Below are positions 6,864-9,147 of a stretch of 9,147 nucleotides of DNA, piece after piece (position 1 is the stretch's first letter; each line of letters starts with the position of its first letter). The notes under the pieces were generated by a model. That model was not told the origin of the DNA. It was given only the letters and a program-made list of their open reading frames with translations, and did not search any database. The translations under genes and the position numbers were made by a program. This DNA is from Micrococcaceae bacterium UBA4005. Its GTDB lineage: Bacteria > Actinomycetota > Actinomycetes > Actinomycetales > Micrococcaceae. The stretch is taken from the NCBI GenBank assembly GCA_002384315.1, contig DGBL01000141.1:1-9147 (forward strand). Direction: 5' to 3'.

Positions 6864-7265
6864 GTGTACTCACTGACCGTCCGCGACCACATCATGGTGG
6901 CGCACAGCCTGCCCGCAGCCTTTTTCGGCCCGGCCCAGGGACTTCACGGCGCAACACTGGTGGTCGAGGCGACCTGGCGAGTCCGCGAACTCGACGAGCA
7001 TGCGGTGGTCATGGATATCGGCGAAGCAGGCAGAATCCTCGGCGAAGTCCTCGCACCGCTGAACTACCGGAACCTCGATGAACACCCCGCCTTCATCCAC
7101 ACGTTCTCCACGACCGAGGCCATCGCCGGGCATATCTCCGAGTCCCTGCGCACGTACGTTGACGAGGCCAGGTTTGCGGGCCTGGATATCGTTGTGCGCG
7201 AGCACCCCGATGCGTGGGCCGGATACAGCGTCGACTTCGATGCGTCGGCCGCTGCCGGGGGCTGA
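6864..7265 (+). CDS. Divergent 6-pyruvoyl-tetrahydropterin synthase / QueD-like protein
   Basis: This 133-residue member of the PTPS/6-carboxytetrahydropterin synthase (T-fold) family shows the expected outline. VAHSLP carries zinc ligand His14, LHGA carries His28, LNYRNLDEHP (66-75) is the middle signature, FSTTEAIAGHI (81-91) matches the PT/SxE-N-A block, and Glu113 (VREHPDAWAGY) corresponds to the pterin-anchoring glutamate. It departs from the textbook enzyme at two key places. The usual C-x2-LHGH is A24-Q-G-L-H28-G-A30, so both the catalytic Cys and the third zinc His are lost. Pterin-type binding may be kept while catalysis differs. The start is GTG at 6864, with AGGAG (6855-6859) 4 nt upstream and overlapping the stop of the dehydrogenase gene; the glycosyltransferase follows after 4 bp. 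Automated labels such as queD would be unsafe, because no queC or queE is seen here. Confidence 0.8.
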   Translation: MYSLTVRDHIMVAHSLPAAFFGPAQGLHGATLVVEATWRVRELDEHAVVMDIGEAGRILGEVLAPLNYRNLDEHPAFIHTFSTTEAIAGHISESLRTYVDEARFAGLDIVVREHPDAWAGYSVDFDASAAAGG

Positions 7266-7269
7266 TTCG

Positions 7270-8367
7270 GTGCGCGTCGACGTCCTGGTCCCTGACCGGC
7301 TGCGCTCCCCCAGCGGCGGGAACCGCTACAACGGACGGATCATCAGTGAACTCGCCGCGCGCGGGGTCACGGTCCGCCGCCGCGCAGTCCCCGGCAGTTG
7401 GCCGGACCCCGGGCCCGGAGACGAAGCGGTGCTGGGTGAAATCATCGCCGCCGCGCCTACCCCGGACACGGTGCTGCTCGTCGACGGGCTGATCGCCTCA
7501 GCCGCTCCGACCGCGCTGGCAGCCGCGGCAACCACCGGACGCCGGGTGTATGCCCTGGTGCATCTGCCGCTGCCGCTGGAACGCGGTTCAGCGCCGTTGC
7601 AGTCCCGGACACTAGCCGGAAGGGAGCGCACAGCATTGCGCGCCGCGGCCGGAGTGATCACCACGAGCAAGTGGACCAGCGCCTATTTGCGCCGCGCCTA
7701 TGGCCTGACCGGTATCACCTGCGCCCCGCCGGGGACCGACCCTGCGGCGGTGGCCACCGGAAGCGACCCGGCCCGGTTCCTGATGGTCGCCGCACTGACT
7801 CCCCGGAAGAACCACGCACTGGTCCTCTCCGCACTCTCCGTACTCCAGGACCGGGACTGGAGCGCACATTTTGTGGGCCCGGACGACGACGGCGGCATCC
7901 ACGCGGCGAACGTGCGGGCCGCCGCCAGCAGCGGCTTCGACGACGGGCGCATCGTGTTCACCGGGGCGCTGAACGGTGCCGCGCTCGAACGCCAATTCCT
8001 CGCCGCGGACCTCCTGCTGCTTCCCTCCCTGGCCGAACCGTTCGGCATGGTCGTCACGGAGGCCTTGGCCCACGGCACTCCTGCGATTGTCTCCGCCGGC
8101 ACGGGAGCTCTCGAAGCCCTCGCTGGCGTGCCCCCGCCGGAGCGTCCTGGACCGACGCTTAGTGGATCGGAGCGTCCCGCGCCGGGTTCGCTGCCCGGGG
8201 CCGCAGTGGACCCCGCGGACGCCGTGGAGCTGGGTCGGCTCCTGCGCGAGTGGTTGGACGAACCCGGCCTGCGGGCGCAGTGGAGCGCAGCCGCCCACCG
8301 GCGCCGGAGTACACTGCGTCCATGGGCGCAGACGGCAACGGACATCCTGCGGGCCTTCCATGACTGA
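7270..8367 (+). CDS. GT-B glycosyltransferase, GT4-like
   Basis: This 365-residue cytoplasmic retaining-type glycosyltransferase would move a sugar from a nucleotide donor to an unknown acceptor. It has the N-terminal glycine-rich acceptor-domain loop SPSGGNRYNGRII (13-25), a TTSKWTSAYLRR segment ending the first domain (131-142), and the second domain beginning FLMVAALTPRKNH (170-182). FVGPD is at 201-205 and the donor-binding E-x7-E motif is E256PFGMVVTE264 followed by ALAHGTPAIVS. A proline-rich insert (about 288-310) interrupts the last third. GTG 7270 is chosen because it leaves a 4-bp gap after the PTPS-like gene and the product starts directly with the first strand (VRVDVLVPD); the ribosome site is only a G-run at 7257-7261. 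ATG 7240, which would overlap the upstream gene, is the alternative. It overlaps the methyltransferase by 8 bp. Pairing with a PTPS-like gene recalls pteridine glycosyltransferases, but the acceptor is inferred only. Confidence 0.87.
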   Translation: MRVDVLVPDRLRSPSGGNRYNGRIISELAARGVTVRRRAVPGSWPDPGPGDEAVLGEIIAAAPTPDTVLLVDGLIASAAPTALAAAATTGRRVYALVHLPLPLERGSAPLQSRTLAGRERTALRAAAGVITTSKWTSAYLRRAYGLTGITCAPPGTDPAAVATGSDPARFLMVAALTPRKNHALVLSALSVLQDRDWSAHFVGPDDDGGIHAANVRAAASSGFDDGRIVFTGALNGAALERQFLAADLLLLPSLAEPFGMVVTEALAHGTPAIVSAGTGALEALAGVPPPERPGPTLSGSERPAPGSLPGAAVDPADAVELGRLLREWLDEPGLRAQWSAAAHRRRSTLRPWAQTATDILRAFHD

Positions 8368-9147
8368 GCAGTTACCGCGCCCGATCAGCAGCGACTGGCT
8401 CGAGCTGCGCAGGGGCGCCGACCACGCTGCGCGGGAGGGCTCAAACGGCCTGCTCGCCGCCCTCACCGGCCACCTCGCCTCCCGGCGGGAGGCGGGCGTG
8501 GACGTCGTCGACGTCGGCGCGGGCACCGGATCCAATCTGGCGTGGCTCGCACCGCGGTTGGGTGCGGACCAGCACTGGACGCTGCTCGACCACGACGCGC
8601 GGTTGCTCGCCGAAGCGGTTCCGCCGCCGGTGCCCCAGACCCGAATCACCATCGAGGTCCGCACCGCGGAAATCGGCGATCTCGGGCGCGTTCTCGAGGC
8701 CGTCAGGACGCAACGCCCGCTGCTGGTTACCTGCTCGGCGCTGCTCGACCTCCTCACCGCCGATCAGATCCATGCGTTGTGCGAGGCCGCAGTCGACGCA
8801 CGCGCGGCCTGCCTGTTCAGCCTCAGCGTCACCGGGGAAGCCTCGGTGCGTCCCGCCCGGCAGGACGACGACCTGCTGCACCGGGCGTTCGCCGCCCATC
8901 AGCGGCGTGCGGGTCTCGCCGGAGCGCACGGCGCGGCCATCGCAGCTGATACGCTCAGCGCCGCAGGTTTCCTGGTCAGCACTGCCGACACCTCCTGGCG
9001 GCTGGATGCCGGGCAGCACCGGCTGGTCAACCGGTTCCTCGCCGACAGGGTTGCCGCCGCCATCGAACAGGAGCCTGGATTACAGGCCGTGGCCCTCCCC
9101 TGGCTTGCCGAGCGCCAACAGCAACTGCAGAGCGGCCGCCTTGACGT
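8360..9147 (+). CDS. Class I SAM-dependent methyltransferase, C-terminus cut by right edge
   Basis: An open frame of 262 codons runs to the window end without a stop. The SAM-binding motif I VDVVDVGAGTGSNLAWLAP is at residues 47-65, and an acidic LLDHDARLL at 75-83 fits the loop after the second strand that holds the SAM ribose. LLVTCSALLDLLT (about 121-133) matches the post-motif strand and helix, and ADTLSAAGFLVSTADTSWRL (about 195-214) resembles the late strands of the Rossmann-like fold. The core fold is therefore complete or nearly so, and the missing part is likely short. The ATG at 8360 overlaps the glycosyltransferase stop by 8 bp (ATGACTGA); no strong ribosome site is seen, so it probably depends on coupled translation. 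The substrate is unknown. From the context it would be a product of the upstream pterin-like or glycosyl steps. Confidence 0.82.
   Translation, partial: MTEQLPRPISSDWLELRRGADHAAREGSNGLLAALTGHLASRREAGVDVVDVGAGTGSNLAWLAPRLGADQHWTLLDHDARLLAEAVPPPVPQTRITIEVRTAEIGDLGRVLEAVRTQRPLLVTCSALLDLLTADQIHALCEAAVDARAACLFSLSVTGEASVRPARQDDDLLHRAFAAHQRRAGLAGAHGAAIAADTLSAAGFLVSTADTSWRLDAGQHRLVNRFLADRVAAAIEQEPGLQAVALPWLAERQQQLQSGRLD

Noticed and set aside
6864..7265. Calling the PTPS-like gene queD of queuosine synthesis
   Set aside because: The catalytic Cys and one zinc His are missing and no queC, queE or queF gene is nearby, so the pathway label is not supported.
7612..8757. 381-codon minus-strand open frame opposite the glycosyltransferase and methyltransferase
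   Set aside because: It is Arg/Ser-rich with no domain, and the opposite strand carries clear GT4 and SAM-binding motifs in tightly coupled genes.

Overview
This high-GC window reads as a chromosomal segment of an actinobacterium, probably a member of the Micrococcales; the order-level guess rests on overall protein character and is only moderately sure. All real genes are tightly packed. Several overlap by 8-9 bp and only two spacers exceed 100 bp, both between divergent genes. I see no rRNA, tRNA, CRISPR array, insertion sequence, phage gene or convincing rho-independent terminator.

Left half (1-4939): a propionate catabolism (2-methylcitrate cycle) locus. The 5' part of prpE (propionyl-CoA synthetase) runs leftward off the window. 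Facing the other way is gntR-prpD-prpB-prpC: an FCD-type GntR regulator, 2-methylcitrate dehydratase, 2-methylisocitrate lyase and 2-methylcitrate synthase. Together they turn propionate into propionyl-CoA, condense it with oxaloacetate, and release pyruvate and succinate. The 205-bp divergent spacer holds two identical perfect 8-bp palindromes (TGTATACA, 477-484 and 540-547) 63 bp apart centre to centre. One overlaps the probable -10 box of the regulator operon and the other lies just upstream of the probable prpE promoter. This looks like an autoregulated divergent switch controlled by the GntR protein.

Right half (4931-9147): a divergent cluster of less certain purpose. Leftward is a membrane CDP-alcohol phosphatidyltransferase whose stop codon overlaps the prpC stop region tail-to-tail. 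Rightward is a compact operon: a zinc-less medium-chain (MDR) dehydrogenase resembling the BchC type, a divergent 6-pyruvoyl-tetrahydropterin-synthase (PTPS)-like protein, a GT4-like glycosyltransferase, and a SAM-dependent methyltransferase that runs off the right edge. Spacings are 7 bp, 4 bp and an 8-bp overlap. This set suggests biosynthesis of a modified small molecule, perhaps a glycosylated, methylated pterin-like compound that may be joined to a lipid. The PTPS-like member has lost the usual catalytic Cys and one of three zinc His ligands, so it probably does not do textbook chemistry. This right-hand cluster is the best candidate for an undescribed system.
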